A DNA stretch of 64,000 bases. Source: an uncultured Bacteroidales bacterium (lineage in GTDB: Bacteria; Bacteroidota; Bacteroidia; Bacteroidales; Bacteroidaceae). The stretch is from NCBI GenBank assembly GCA_902763885.1, contig CACWTU010000006.1, positions 124,001-188,000 on the forward strand, given 5' to 3'. The notes under the pieces are model-generated. The model saw only the letters and a list, made by a program, of their open reading frames with translations. It did not search any database and was not told the DNA's origin. Of the stretch, positions 45,574 through 54,744 are shown piece by piece. A program made the position numbers and the translations under genes. Positions within the stretch are counted from its first letter, which is position 1. Every line of letters begins with the position of its first letter.

Positions 45574-47022
45574 ATGACAAATAGGACTTTTGCACAACAA
45601 ATGATTGCTGGAATTATACTTCTTGCAATCAGTTGTTCTTGTTCAGGCAATAAGCAAAAGAGTATTGAACTGAACTCTGAGGCCGACCTTTCCGGTCTGA
45701 CACTTAGTACTGCAGTAGGCAATTACTACGAGCACAAGTTCTCTAAACGCTCAGATGTCAAAGTGTTTGCTGCCGCCACCCAAGCCGATGCCCTACAGGC
45801 CATACGTCAGGGCCTGGCAGATGTATTTGTGGCTGATGACATTGAGATTCCGGAGCGTACCCTCAAAAGCCTGGGATTGAAGGTGGCTTTTTACGGAGAA
45901 GATTTGTTTGAGGTCGCGTACTGCGTAAAAAAAGGAAACACAGAGCTAGCCGGGCAGTTCAATACGTTCCTTGCTTCAATCCCTATAAAGGATGTCATAG
46001 AACACTGGACAAAGGATGGTCCCGAGGTTCCCGATTCCTACGCCGGACATTCAGAGAACCCCCAGCCCTTGCGCTGTGCGGTGGTTTCCAGTCTGGATCC
46101 CGTATGTTATGTTGGTGAAGGTGGTAAATGGATGGGAGTTACCCCTGACCTGCTGACCCGTTTTGCAAATTATTTGGGGCGTCCCATAGAAATAATGCTG
46201 CAGGATCTGGGCGGTGCCCTTACAGCCGTACAGGCCGGACAGGTAGATATGGTAGGCGGCAACATCTTTATAACTGAAGAGAGAAAGACTTTCATGGATT
46301 TCACTGATCCATATTACCTGTGCCATCCGGTATTTGTAGTTGCAGATCATGGCAAACGTGCGCACATAGGATTGGGTGAGCGGTTCAGGATGAACCTTAT
46401 TAAGGAGAATCGCTGGAAACTGATTACAAACGGATTGTTGGAGACCATAAAGATAACAGTCCTGGCAATCCTGATAGGCACCGTTCTGGGAATAGGAGTT
46501 TGTGCCGCACTGCGCAGCCGCCGCCGTTGGATAAGTTCGGCAGCCGGTCTTTACGGCTCATTCATACAGGGAACCCCCACTCTGGTTCTGCTGCTCATCA
46601 TGTTCTACGTGGTATTTGCAAGTTCCGGTTTGAGCACGTCGTCTGTGGCAATCATCACATTTGCATTCAGCTTTGCCTCATCGGCCGGAAATATCTTTAA
46701 CTCATCCATATCCACTGTACCTGTAGGACAAACCGAGGCCGGATTGAGTCTGGGTTTCACACCTTTCAAGACCTTTACCGGTATAGTACTGCCGCAGGCG
46801 CTCCGCCATGGTCTTCCGCTGTATGCCGGCGATTGCGTCAAACTGTTGCAGAGTACATCAATAGTGGGATACATAGCTATCCAGGACCTGACCCGTGCCA
46901 GCGACCTTATCCGTAGCCGCACGTTTGATGCACTCATTCCTCTGCTCATCATCACCATAATCTATTTTGTCCTGGCTTGGTTGATACGCAAATTGTTGAA
47001 CCTCCTCTTAATCAGAAAGTAA
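45574..47022 (+). CDS. amino-acid ABC transporter, fused substrate-binding protein and permease
   Basis: 482 residues. A lipoprotein-like N-terminus (LAISCSCSG) is followed by two stretches of periplasmic binding fold (about 40-260; the [23 protein letters not shown] segment is typical of family 3 binding proteins). Then comes a HisM/GlnP-type permease (about 285-480: [21 protein letters not shown]). Fusion of both parts occurs in several lineages. The ATPase gene starts 1 bp after the stop. Substrate likely a polar amino acid. Confidence 0.88.
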   Translation: MTNRTFAQQMIAGIILLAISCSCSGNKQKSIELNSEADLSGLTLSTAVGNYYEHKFSKRSDVKVFAAATQADALQAIRQGLADVFVADDIEIPERTLKSLGLKVAFYGEDLFEVAYCVKKGNTELAGQFNTFLASIPIKDVIEHWTKDGPEVPDSYAGHSENPQPLRCAVVSSLDPVCYVGEGGKWMGVTPDLLTRFANYLGRPIEIMLQDLGGALTAVQAGQVDMVGGNIFITEERKTFMDFTDPYYLCHPVFVVADHGKRAHIGLGERFRMNLIKENRWKLITNGLLETIKITVLAILIGTVLGIGVCAALRSRRRWISSAAGLYGSFIQGTPTLVLLLIMFYVVFASSGLSTSSVAIITFAFSFASSAGNIFNSSISTVPVGQTEAGLSLGFTPFKTFTGIVLPQALRHGLPLYAGDCVKLLQSTSIVGYIAIQDLTRASDLIRSRTFDALIPLLIITIIYFVLAWLIRKLLNLLLIRK

Positions 47023-47023
47023 C

Positions 47024-48097
47024 ATGATAAGCATCAGACACTTAAGCAAGACTTTCCATAATCCTGACGGCAGCGTTGTAAACGTACTCAAGGATGTTAA
47101 CTGCGATATTGACAAGGGCGAGGTTATAAGCATTATCGGCCCCTCGGGAACCGGTAAGAGTACCCTGCTCAGAGCGCTCAACATGCTGGAGCCGCCCACC
47201 AGCGGACAGATTCTCTTTGACGGGCAGGATATAACTGCCAAGGGATACCGTCTGGATGCCCTGCGCCGCCGTATGGGTATGGTATTCCAGAGTTTCAACC
47301 TGTTTGATCACATGACGGTCATTGAGAACATAATCTATGCCCCCATCCGTCTGCTCGGAATCAGTGATGCCGATGCCCGTGCCGAGGCCATGACCCTGCT
47401 CAAAAAAGTGGGAATGTCACAGAAGGCTGATGTCTATCCCTCATCACTCTCCGGCGGACAGAAGCAGCGTGTGGCCATAGCCCGGTCACTTGCCATGCAC
47501 CCCGATGTGATACTTTTTGACGAGCCTACATCGGCCCTGGACCCCACAATGGTTGGTGAGGTACTGAGCGTAATACGTCAGCTGGCATCAGAGGGCATGA
47601 CCATGCTTATTGTGACTCATGAGATGCGTTTTGCCCGTGACGTGAGCACCCGCATATTCTTTATGTACGACGGCATTATTTATGAGGACGGCAGCCCCGA
47701 ACAGATATTTGAGCACCCGGTACACAGCGTGACCAAAGCTTTTGTAAACCGTATCCAGAAACTGGCGTATGAGATAAGCAGTGATGACTTTGACCAGCTT
47801 GACATGCATACCGGCATCAACGCATTCTGCATCAAGTACAACATAGCCGATAAAGCCGCCCAGGCAATATCCATAGCCGATGACATGATACAGAATCACA
47901 TGGCATCCATACGCCCCCTCACATTCAGGCTCACATACACCGAACTGACTGGCGAGACCGCCCTGGATTTCATGGTAGAAGGTTTAACGGAATCGCCGTT
48001 TGCTGCCGGCAAGTTCCCGGATGCCATCCGCGCTCAGGCAAAGGATATCATCCAGGAGCCCACAACCCGTGGCTTCCGCATCAAGATCATGCTCTAA
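47024..48097 (+). CDS. amino-acid ABC transporter ATPase with C-terminal extension
   Basis: 357 residues. Walker [11 protein letters not shown]-loop [11 protein letters not shown], signature [16 protein letters not shown], Walker [13 protein letters not shown] and the H-loop VTHEM are complete within the first ~245 residues. The final ~110 residues (from about [14 protein letters not shown] on) are an alpha/beta extension I do not recognise; most GlnQ-type ATPases end near 245. It forms a transporter with the preceding fusion. Confidence 0.9.
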   Translation: MISIRHLSKTFHNPDGSVVNVLKDVNCDIDKGEVISIIGPSGTGKSTLLRALNMLEPPTSGQILFDGQDITAKGYRLDALRRRMGMVFQSFNLFDHMTVIENIIYAPIRLLGISDADARAEAMTLLKKVGMSQKADVYPSSLSGGQKQRVAIARSLAMHPDVILFDEPTSALDPTMVGEVLSVIRQLASEGMTMLIVTHEMRFARDVSTRIFFMYDGIIYEDGSPEQIFEHPVHSVTKAFVNRIQKLAYEISSDDFDQLDMHTGINAFCIKYNIADKAAQAISIADDMIQNHMASIRPLTFRLTYTELTGETALDFMVEGLTESPFAAGKFPDAIRAQAKDIIQEPTTRGFRIKIML

Positions 48098-48104
48098 CGC
48101 AAAA

Positions 48105-48180
48105 ACGCCGCAAAGGGGTCGTTTAACAATGCGTCGTTTTTTAACAGATGACGCATTGTTAAACGACCCCTTTGCGTCAT
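48105..48180. repeat. composite palindromic repeat, GACGC type (family A)
   Basis: CGCAAAGGGGTCGTTTAACA with AATGCGTCG, then its reverse complement TGACGCATTGTTAAACGACC ending in CCCTTTGCGTCA; a long hairpin just after the ATPase gene. Confidence 0.9.
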
Positions 48181-48220
48181 CGATATTGAAAAAAACAACT
48201 ATGAGTTGAAATAACATGAA

Positions 48221-48248
48221 AAAAGGGGCGGTCAAAACCGTCCCTTTT
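48221..48248. terminator. hairpin before the kinase-like gene
   Basis: AAAAGGGGCGGT and ACCGTCCCTTTT pair completely (one G:T) around loop CAAA. It lies just upstream of TATGTTTG (48262-48269), the likely -7 element of the next gene, whose ATG at 48274 would make a leaderless or very short-leader mRNA. Confidence 0.6.
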
Positions 48249-48273
48249 CCATTCTATTTTGTATGTTTGTCAT

Positions 48274-49110
48274 ATGAATACTATTAATCTTGAGGACTAT
48301 GAACTCTCCGGAGGCGGGAAGCTTGGTGAGAGTTATATTAAGAAGGACAATCCTGACATCCTGCTCAAGCTCTACTCCACACAGCTGGAGAAGATGGGAC
48401 TTGATGAGCACGAGAGGGCCAGGAAGGTGTATCAAATAGGGCTACCCTGCCCTGAGCCAGGTGAAGTGGTACGTACCACCGATGGACGTATCGGAATCCA
48501 GTTCAAACGTATTCACGGCAAGCTGTCATACGCCCGCGCGCTCAGTTACCATCCGGAACTGATGGACCAGTACGCCGCAGAGTTTGCAGAACTGAGCAAG
48601 AAACTGCATTCCACCGTACCTCCTGCCGGACTATTCCCATCCATCAAGGACCAGTACACTGAGTACATAAAAGATAACCCATATCTGACCGACGATGAGC
48701 GTAGCGGCCTGATCCGGTTTATCAGCACCCTGCCCGATGCCGATACCGCCGTACATGGCGACCTGCACATAGGCAACGTGATATTTGACGAGAGTGGCCG
48801 CAAGTACCTTATTGACCTGAGCGAGTTCAGTACGGGCAGCCCCATGTTTGACCTGGGAATAATTTATCTGCAAAGCTGTTTCATTCCTGAAGAATTGGAG
48901 ATGGAACTCTACCATATAACCAAGAAAATATCGACCGCATTCTGGCATGCGTTCGTAAAAGCTTATTTCGGACCCGATGCTGTCATAGAGGAGATTGAAA
49001 AACAGCTTTTGCCGTATTCCTTTTTGCGCATACTCTGCGTAGAGAAGATGATGGGCTATCCTATCCCCGCCATCCGTCCCGCAGTTCATGCCATGATAGG
49101 CATTAAATAA
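48274..49110 (+). CDS. aminoglycoside-phosphotransferase-fold kinase (TIGR02172-like)
   Basis: 278 residues from ATG 48274. The catalytic loop VHGDLHIGNVIFD and the following IDLSEFSTGSPMFDLG (DFG-like metal-binding) are APH-type kinase motifs. GKLGESYIKK at the N-terminus is typical of a group found in Prevotella and Fibrobacter. Substrate unknown; resistance to an antibiotic is not implied. Confidence 0.82.
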   Translation: MNTINLEDYELSGGGKLGESYIKKDNPDILLKLYSTQLEKMGLDEHERARKVYQIGLPCPEPGEVVRTTDGRIGIQFKRIHGKLSYARALSYHPELMDQYAAEFAELSKKLHSTVPPAGLFPSIKDQYTEYIKDNPYLTDDERSGLIRFISTLPDADTAVHGDLHIGNVIFDESGRKYLIDLSEFSTGSPMFDLGIIYLQSCFIPEELEMELYHITKKISTAFWHAFVKAYFGPDAVIEEIEKQLLPYSFLRILCVEKMMGYPIPAIRPAVHAMIGIK

Positions 49111-49144
49111 CCTGCATTATTGACCAATTATTGATTTTTTGCTT

Positions 49145-50488
49145 ATGACTTTTGTTATGATCTTGCAGCTGCTCATAGTCCTGGCTGCACTTTATGTGGG
49201 TTCACGCTATGGTAGTCTTGCGTTAGGTGCAATATCGGGAATAGGTCTGGCCATTCTGGTATTAGGGTTCGGCATGAAACCCGGCAATCCGCCCACCGAT
49301 GTCATTTACATCATAATAGCTGCTGTCACTTGTGCCGGAATCATGCAGGCAGCCGGAGGTATGGACTGGCTAATACAGCTGGCAGAGAAACTGCTTCGCA
49401 AGCACCCCGAGCATATCACCTTCCTGGCCCCGTTATGTACTTTCTTCCTGACCGTTCTGGTTGGAACCGGTCATGTGGTCTACACGCTGATGCCTATCAT
49501 CTGTGACATCTCGCTTAAAAAGGGCATACGTCCGGAGCGTCCCTGCGGTGTGGCATCGGTCGCATCACAGGTGGGTATCACCTGCTCGCCTATCGCTGCA
49601 GCAGTGGCATCGTTCGTAATAATAAGTAACGACAACGGATTTGACATAAACAACCTTCAGGTAATTGCGGTAACCATTCCTGCATGTCTCTGCGGACTGA
49701 TGGCAGCCGCTCTCTGCTCATACAAGCGCGGCAAGGACCTGGACAAGGATCCCGTATTCCAGGAGCGCAAGGCCAACCCCAAGATGTACAAGTATATGTA
49801 CGGTGAGACCCAATCCCTGCTTGACCAGGAGGTAAGCAAGAGTGCAAAAATGTCAGTTTACATCTTTCTGGGCGCACTTCTGGTCATCACGCTTTACTCT
49901 TTCTTCCAGATAATTGGTCATGATATCCGTCCCGTGGTGGGCACCAAACCTATCGGCATGAACATTATCATCCAGATTGTGATGATTACAGCTGCAGCAT
50001 TGATGATCATATTTGCACAGGCCAAACCTCGTAGGGCAATTGCCGGTGCCGTATGGCAGTCAGGTATGGTTGCCGTAGTGGCAATTTACGGAATAGCCTG
50101 GCTGGCCGATACATACTTCGGCAACTATCTGCCTCAGATGCAGGACGCTCTTCAGGGGATTGTAAGCAAGTATCCCTGGGCCATAGCTCTGGTATTCTTC
50201 GCTGTATCCGTACTGGTCAACAGCCAGGGTGCCGTAGTGGTTGCCATGCTGCCTCTGGCCTACTCCTTAGGCATTCCCGGCCCGGTACTTTTAGGCGTGT
50301 TGCCATCGGTCTATGGATATTTCTTCATACCCAACTATCCTTCCGATATCGCAACGGTCACCTTTGACCGCTCCGGCACCACCAGGATAGGTAAATATCT
50401 GCTTAACCACTCGTTCATGATGCCCGGCATGGTGAGCGTAATTGTCAGTACGATAGTAGCAACCCTGATTACCAAACTTGTCTATTGA
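49145..50488 (+). CDS. anaerobic C4-dicarboxylate transporter (DcuA/DcuB family)
   Basis: 447 residues with about 10-12 helices, from ATG 49145. GTGHVVYTLMPIICDI and RPERPCGVASVASQVGI, ASPVSVA-like CSPIAAAVASFV and KRGKDLDKDPVFQ match DcuA/DcuB closely. It exchanges fumarate, malate or aspartate for succinate during fumarate respiration, or serves in dicarboxylate uptake. It is 4 bp from the radical SAM gene. Confidence 0.93.
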   Translation: MTFVMILQLLIVLAALYVGSRYGSLALGAISGIGLAILVLGFGMKPGNPPTDVIYIIIAAVTCAGIMQAAGGMDWLIQLAEKLLRKHPEHITFLAPLCTFFLTVLVGTGHVVYTLMPIICDISLKKGIRPERPCGVASVASQVGITCSPIAAAVASFVIISNDNGFDINNLQVIAVTIPACLCGLMAAALCSYKRGKDLDKDPVFQERKANPKMYKYMYGETQSLLDQEVSKSAKMSVYIFLGALLVITLYSFFQIIGHDIRPVVGTKPIGMNIIIQIVMITAAALMIIFAQAKPRRAIAGAVWQSGMVAVVAIYGIAWLADTYFGNYLPQMQDALQGIVSKYPWAIALVFFAVSVLVNSQGAVVVAMLPLAYSLGIPGPVLLGVLPSVYGYFFIPNYPSDIATVTFDRSGTTRIGKYLLNHSFMMPGMVSVIVSTIVATLITKLVY

Positions 50489-50492
50489 TTAA

Positions 50493-51389
50493 ATGAGTCC
50501 TGCGTTCCGTACCATGAATGATTACCTGAGCGGGGTGTTTCCCGGTCGGGTAATCAAGATTGCTGTAAATGCAGGACTGGGATGCCCCAACCGTGACGGA
50601 ACTCTGGGGTGCGACGGATGCATATACTGCAACAACCTTTCATTCAACCCATCATATGCTGCAAATGATTTGTCATGCAGTATTACTGCGCAACTGGCTG
50701 AGGGTGTCAAGTTCAACAGCCGCAAAGGAGAATGTTACGGGTATCTGGCATATTTCCAATCATACACCAATACCTACGGCCCTACAGAAAAGCTGATAGA
50801 GCTTTATGAGGAGGCATTAAGGTTTCCAGGCGTAAAAGGCCTGGTAATTGCCACACGGCCCGACAGCATAAAGCCTGATCTGGCAGATTGGTTTGAACAA
50901 AGGTTCGGACGCAAGGCACCACAGGACCACCCTCACCTATTAGTTGAAATAGGCGTTGAATCCACACTTGACCGCACGCTCCAGCTCATAAACCGCCACC
51001 ACACCTACCAATGCGCAGTGGATTGCATCAATGACCTTAATGAGCGCGGCATAGATACCGGAGCCCACCTCATCCTTGGCCTGCCCGGTGAGACGGAGCA
51101 GGACTTCATGACTCATGCCCAACGCATATCGGCCCTACCCATTAAGACAATAAAGTTGCATCAGCTTCAGGTGGTGAAAGGTACAGCGCTGGCACGAATG
51201 TATGAGCAGAAGCCATCGGGCATAAAATTGTTCAACACCCCACAGGAGTACGCCGCGGTTGTATCGGCCTTTATAAAGAGAGCCCGCCGGGATCTCTGCT
51301 ACGACCGCTTTGTCTCAGAGACTCCAAAGTCTATGCTCATAGCCCCCGCCTGGGGCATCAAACCCCAAGCCTTCAATCAAATGATTTAA
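50493..51389 (+). CDS. radical SAM protein, YhcC/TIGR01212 family
   Basis: 298 residues. The cluster motif is in CPNRDGTLGCDGCIYCNN, typical of TIGR01212, followed by YFQSYTNTYGP and HLILGLPGETEQDF. The family has [4Fe-4S]/SAM chemistry with no settled substrate. The stop codon abuts a repeat. Confidence 0.9.
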   Translation: MSPAFRTMNDYLSGVFPGRVIKIAVNAGLGCPNRDGTLGCDGCIYCNNLSFNPSYAANDLSCSITAQLAEGVKFNSRKGECYGYLAYFQSYTNTYGPTEKLIELYEEALRFPGVKGLVIATRPDSIKPDLADWFEQRFGRKAPQDHPHLLVEIGVESTLDRTLQLINRHHTYQCAVDCINDLNERGIDTGAHLILGLPGETEQDFMTHAQRISALPIKTIKLHQLQVVKGTALARMYEQKPSGIKLFNTPQEYAAVVSAFIKRARRDLCYDRFVSETPKSMLIAPAWGIKPQAFNQMI

Positions 51390-51472
51390 AAAGAGTACCA
51401 TTGGGGTCTGTCCCCTTTGGTATCATTTTCAAAAAGAGTACCAAAGGGGACAGACCCCAATGGTACTCTTTT
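51390..51472. repeat. composite palindromic repeat, GTACC type (family A)
   Basis: TACCATTGGGG-TCTGT-CCCCTTTGGTA, linker TATCATTTTCAAAAAGAG, then the reverse complement unit. The linker is identical to the copy at 4394. It exactly spans the space between convergent stop codons. Confidence 0.93.
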
Positions 51473-51778
51473 TCAGAATTTGATAGATTTCTTGAAAGAA
51501 CGGACCTGGCGCTTAAGCTTGCGGTATCCTTTCTTCAATGCCCTTTTTTCTTTCTTTAGAGCCCTCTTAAGATCTTTATCTTTTACAGTTGCAAGCTGTT
51601 TTCTTACTTCACGGTCTATATCACGCTCAATGGCGCGGAGACTTTTCCCGTTCAGTTCTGCAAGATCATAATTCAGATTGATGTTCAACCCCTCAGGAGC
51701 AGCATTTTCAGTCTGAGTCTGCGCAAACACAGTCATGCTTAAAGGACATAAAAGCAATGCTAAGAGTAGTTTTCTCAT
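51473..51778 (-). CDS. small secreted basic protein
   Basis: 101 residues from ATG 51778. A signal peptide (RKLLLALLLCPLSMTVFA) is followed by NLNYDLAELNGKSLRAIERD and a very Lys/Arg-rich helical C-terminus (KRALKKEKRALKKGYRKLKR). No family recognised. It could bind acidic polymers or membranes; that is a guess from composition. Confidence 0.65.
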   Translation of the reverse strand: MRKLLLALLLCPLSMTVFAQTQTENAAPEGLNINLNYDLAELNGKSLRAIERDIDREVRKQLATVKDKDLKRALKKEKRALKKGYRKLKRQVRSFKKSIKF

Positions 51779-51849
51779 AAACATAAAACAATTGGTTCTG
51801 CAAAAAAAGGAATAATAATCCAAGAGACAATGAGAACGGTTCTTTTTTA

Positions 51850-51896
51850 CGCGCCGGGGACGGTTCTGTTCGCAAACAGAACCGTCCCTGATGCGG
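51850..51896. repeat. palindromic repeat, GGGGACGGTTCTG type (family A)
   Basis: Arms GGGGACGGTTCTGTTCG/CAAACAGAACCGTCCC, nearly the same as the 37360 palindrome but with an imperfect centre. It lies just after the LytTR regulator stop codon. Confidence 0.9.
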
Positions 51897-51899
51897 AGC

Positions 51900-52634
51900 T
51901 CAGGAAAGAATATCTTTCAAACTTTTCTGGTATTTGCGGGAAACGGGGAGCTTGGTGTCGCCTACCGATACTGTATCCTGTGATTCCAGTTTTGCGTATT
52001 TGCTGTTCACAAGGAAGGCCCTGTGAATGCGCACGAACCCGGGACCGAGCAACGCCTCCCATTGGGAGATTCCGGTGCGATTGTTCAGGGATCGTCCATC
52101 TGTGGAATGGACAATAACCTCAGTATCACATGACTCCACATACAGAATCTCGCTGGGCAGCAGCGTGACTTTCTTGCGCATGGAGCAGAACGTGACGGGA
52201 GTCTCAATTTCAGGGTGCTTTACGGTGAGCCATCGGTCTATAAACGAACCGCCGATAGCAAGGATTGACACCAATATGGTTATGAACAGAGGATTTACAA
52301 TCATTGACGGGAGAGGCATCTCATGCATCTGATAGTAATTACTTGCACTTCCGTTTCCGCCTAAACGCTGGTAATGAATGTATGTGTTTGCGGCCAAGAT
52401 AAGCAGATACTCAAGTACCAGGATAGCCAGTACTATATAAATTACTCCCTGTATGCCATCACTGCGTTTCCGGAAAGATACCTTGGGCAGCAGATATTTG
52501 GCCCCGAGTGCACCGGGAAGGAACATTGTGCCCATAAGCAGTGACTCCAAGAAAGTGTATCCGGCACTTGAAACGACCAGCGCCGCTATCACTACAGACA
52601 GTATCCAATAGACTATGGTTACGAGCGTTCTCAT
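51900..52634 (-). CDS. membrane-anchored LytTR-family regulator (cassette 1)
   Basis: 244 residues from ATG 52634. Four helices (about 5-24, 30-50, 65-85, 120-145) lead to a C-terminal LytTR DNA-binding domain (about 150-244: LLPSEILYVESCDTEVIVHS, WEALLGPGFVRIHRAFLVNS). No receiver domain, so signal sensing would be through the membrane part. It is divergent from two small ExbB-like membrane proteins and is a paralogue of the protein at 54745. Confidence 0.85.
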   Translation of the reverse strand: MRTLVTIVYWILSVVIAALVVSSAGYTFLESLLMGTMFLPGALGAKYLLPKVSFRKRSDGIQGVIYIVLAILVLEYLLILAANTYIHYQRLGGNGSASNYYQMHEMPLPSMIVNPLFITILVSILAIGGSFIDRWLTVKHPEIETPVTFCSMRKKVTLLPSEILYVESCDTEVIVHSTDGRSLNNRTGISQWEALLGPGFVRIHRAFLVNSKYAKLESQDTVSVGDTKLPVSRKYQKSLKDILS

Positions 52635-52695
52635 ATCATCCACGAAGATATGAAAACACTCCCGATATTCCCAGTAAAACACCATTCAAATGACT

Positions 52696-52762
52696 GACAT
52701 TTGGGATTTGGGGCTAAAACGTGGGATTTGACACCCTTTCCCAAACCGACATTTGGGATTTG
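52696..52762. promoter_or_regulatory. direct repeats in the cassette 1 divergent region (candidate LytTR sites)
   Basis: GACATTTGGGATTTG occurs at 52696-52710 and 52748-52762, and ACGTGGGATTTG at 52719-52730. The GGGATTTG cores start at 52703, 52723 and 52755, 20 and 32 bp apart, close to two and three helical turns. LytTR proteins bind direct repeats, so these are plausible operators. Confidence 0.55.
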
Positions 52763-52799
52763 TAGGCCGAAACTTGGGGAGGCATCGGACATCGGACAG

Positions 52800-52807
52800 T
52801 AACTTTG
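52800..52807 (+). promoter_or_regulatory. -7 element of cassette 1 membrane proteins
   Basis: TAACTTTG, 29 bp before the ATG at 52837. On the minus strand TATCTTCG at 52650-52643 may serve the regulator; the same TATCTTCG occurs at 55510-55503 for its paralogue. Confidence 0.5.
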
Positions 52808-52836
52808 CATCAGTTCAAACCTTAAAACCAAAAACT

Positions 52837-53151
52837 ATGATGAGTTACATCCTTTCTCAACTACCCGGAGGCGTTGTTGCCATCCTTACTATTCTGCTGG
52901 TGCTGATTTTCCTCAGTGCCTGGAAAGCTCCCCGTTGGGTCCGTCCCATCGGCTCCATCGCATTAGGGTTCTGCGCACTATTCTATTTTTTCAGTTTCCT
53001 GCTTGGCCTGTGTGATATACAGAAAGCAGGAGACATAAGTCCCACTGTAATGGCAGGAGGATTAAAACTAATGACCATAACCATATTATATGGATTGCTC
53101 ATATATCTTATATCACACATTATCAGTTTCATCCAGAAACCTGGACATTAA
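52837..53151 (+). CDS. small ExbB/TolQ/MotA-like membrane protein A (cassette 1)
   Basis: 104-105 residues, three helices. KAPRWVRPIGSIALG sits between helices 1 and 2, and GDISPTVMAGGLKLMTITIL followed by YGLLIYLIS strongly recalls the last two helices of ExbB/TolQ proton-channel proteins. It lacks the long cytoplasmic loop of full ExbB. No ExbD partner is in sight. A close relative is at 55692. Confidence 0.8.
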   Translation: MMSYILSQLPGGVVAILTILLVLIFLSAWKAPRWVRPIGSIALGFCALFYFFSFLLGLCDIQKAGDISPTVMAGGLKLMTITILYGLLIYLISHIISFIQKPGH

Positions 53152-53175
53152 TCAACCTTTAAAAAGATAAGCGCT

Positions 53176-53607
53176 ATGAATACTTTAATCAGCCTTAGTA
53201 TTAATCAGTATGCCTCAAACATGGGGTTTATACTGTATCACACAACTGCATTCACAGCCATAACATCCGTATTTCTGTTGGTTGCCATCTGCTTTATTGC
53301 CTGGAAGTATCCCGCCAAGCTGCACTCACTGGGAACTATAACAATGGTGTTCGGATTCCTTTGTTTCTGTGTCGCTATGGTCCAGGTATTCGACCAGTTC
53401 CAAGTAAACCATCAAGATATTTATGATTTGCTATATCAAAAGCTTGAAAGTGGCCAGCCCATTACCAGAGAGGAGATATACTCAATTGATAGTATCTGGA
53501 AATACATAACAACACCACTTGCCAATGGCTTCGCGGTATTAATGTGGAGTACCGTCAACTACCTGATTACCCGCATCCTCTACATCATCCGCACCCCGCG
53601 CATTTAA
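53176..53607 (+). CDS. small membrane protein B (cassette 1)
   Basis: 143 residues with three predicted helices (about 18-45, 53-75, 117-138) and a soluble loop of ~40 residues between helices 2 and 3. The C-terminus NYLITRILYIIRTPRI is nearly shared with protein B of cassette 2 (INNILYIIRTPRL). By position and shape it is a diverged ExbB/TolQ-like protein. 24 bp after protein A. Confidence 0.75.
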   Translation: MNTLISLSINQYASNMGFILYHTTAFTAITSVFLLVAICFIAWKYPAKLHSLGTITMVFGFLCFCVAMVQVFDQFQVNHQDIYDLLYQKLESGQPITREEIYSIDSIWKYITTPLANGFAVLMWSTVNYLITRILYIIRTPRI

Positions 53608-53675
53608 CGCATTGGGGACGGTTCTGTTCGCGAACAGAACCGTCCCCTACGCGAACAGAACCGTCCCCGGTGCGG
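53608..53675. repeat. palindromic repeat, GGGGACGGTTCTG type, with extra arm (family A)
   Basis: GGGGACGGTTCTGTTCG, CGAACAGAACCGTCCCC and a second CGAACAGAACCGTCCCC in tandem, so one left arm faces two right arms. Confidence 0.92.
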
Positions 53676-53747
53676 AAAAATTCCAGGCAGCGAGACGTAT
53701 TTGCAAAATCTTGCCGTTTCAATAGTGAACAATTAAAAGAAAGCGGT

Positions 53748-54662
53748 ATGAAAAGAGTCCTTTCAGTTTTCAGTTTCGCTGTATTCAGCATGTTTGCTGC
53801 CGTGTGCACTGCATCGGTCTATCCTCCTATTTATATTGTTGTAAAAAACAGGCCATACACTGAAGAGCAACTGCAGAAATATGCTCCTAAAGGTTATGAT
53901 TGCGGATATGTGATGAAAGACCCGTACGGCTCATTTCTGTATGGCATATTTCTTGTAAAAGAAGAGGGTCAGTACAATCTCGTTTACAAGAATGCCGGCA
54001 AGGTTCTGACCAAGAGCATCCCGCAGGAGTTGGCCGATAAATTAGCATCATCGGCCAAAACCATTCTCAAGAATGCATCAGTCCCTTATACCAAGACCGA
54101 TAATGGAGAGAACAGCGATGATGTTATATGGGTAGAAATCTATGATGGCTTTTATGCTTACGCCCTCATTCCCGATAAAATTGCCGAATGCCAGACAGGT
54201 GAGTTTACAGATATTCCTGACAAAGCCTGGATGGATGAGGTCATCAAATTCAAAGAGGAATCCAAGGAGAATGATGTTGATTACGTGGATTTCATAGATG
54301 ATGAATTTGTGGGTATGTCAAATCCTGAAGTTTTACAGGACCAGGACGGAGTATATCTTGTAGTTCCTGAAATGCCTGAATATCCCGGAGGTGCTGCAGC
54401 ATTGCTTAGCTCTTTCAGGGAAGCACTTGTATATCCTGAGGATGCCAAGGCTGAAGGTATCCAAGGCCGCGTACTGGTGCAGTTCATTGTTGAGGAGGAC
54501 GGTTCCATAACCAACCCCGTAATCATTAAAAGCGTATATCCGTCACTTGATGCTGAGGCACTGCGCTTTGTCTCAAAAATGCCCAAATGGAAGCCCGGCA
54601 AGATAGATGATAAGCCCTGCCGCACCAAATATATCGTTCCTCTTAATTTCCGCCTGAACTGA
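53748..54662 (+). CDS. secreted protein with TonB C-terminal domain
   Basis: 304 residues from ATG 53748; signal peptide to about residue 22, so periplasmic or lipid-free exported, without the usual TonB membrane anchor. Residues about 215-304 form a TonB_C domain (MPEYPGGAAALLSSFREALV, GIQGRVLVQFIVEEDGSI, MPKWKPGK). The N-terminal part (about 25-200) is not recognised. It follows the two ExbB-like proteins, suggesting a linked envelope function. Confidence 0.82.
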   Translation: MKRVLSVFSFAVFSMFAAVCTASVYPPIYIVVKNRPYTEEQLQKYAPKGYDCGYVMKDPYGSFLYGIFLVKEEGQYNLVYKNAGKVLTKSIPQELADKLASSAKTILKNASVPYTKTDNGENSDDVIWVEIYDGFYAYALIPDKIAECQTGEFTDIPDKAWMDEVIKFKEESKENDVDYVDFIDDEFVGMSNPEVLQDQDGVYLVVPEMPEYPGGAAALLSSFREALVYPEDAKAEGIQGRVLVQFIVEEDGSITNPVIIKSVYPSLDAEALRFVSKMPKWKPGKIDDKPCRTKYIVPLNFRLN

Positions 54663-54665
54663 TAA

Positions 54666-54744
54666 ATAGTACAATTGGGGTCTGACCCCTTTTGTATCAT
54701 TTTTCAAAATAGTACAAAAGGGGTCAGACCCCAATTGTACTGTT
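54666..54744. repeat. composite palindromic repeat, GTACAA variant (family A)
   Basis: Unit TACAATTGGGG...CCCCTTTTGTA, linker TATCATTTTTCAAAATAG, then the reverse complement. Relative to the GTACC copies, both arms change together (TACCATT/AATGGTA to TACAATT/AATTGTA), keeping the palindrome. Confidence 0.93.

Noticed and set aside
48274..49110. Aminoglycoside resistance gene
   Set aside because: Only the kinase fold is shared; it belongs to a broad APH-like group without known antibiotic substrates.
53544..53747. N-terminal extension of the TonB-C protein
   Set aside because: It would translate a palindromic repeat; the signal peptide at 53748 fixes the start.
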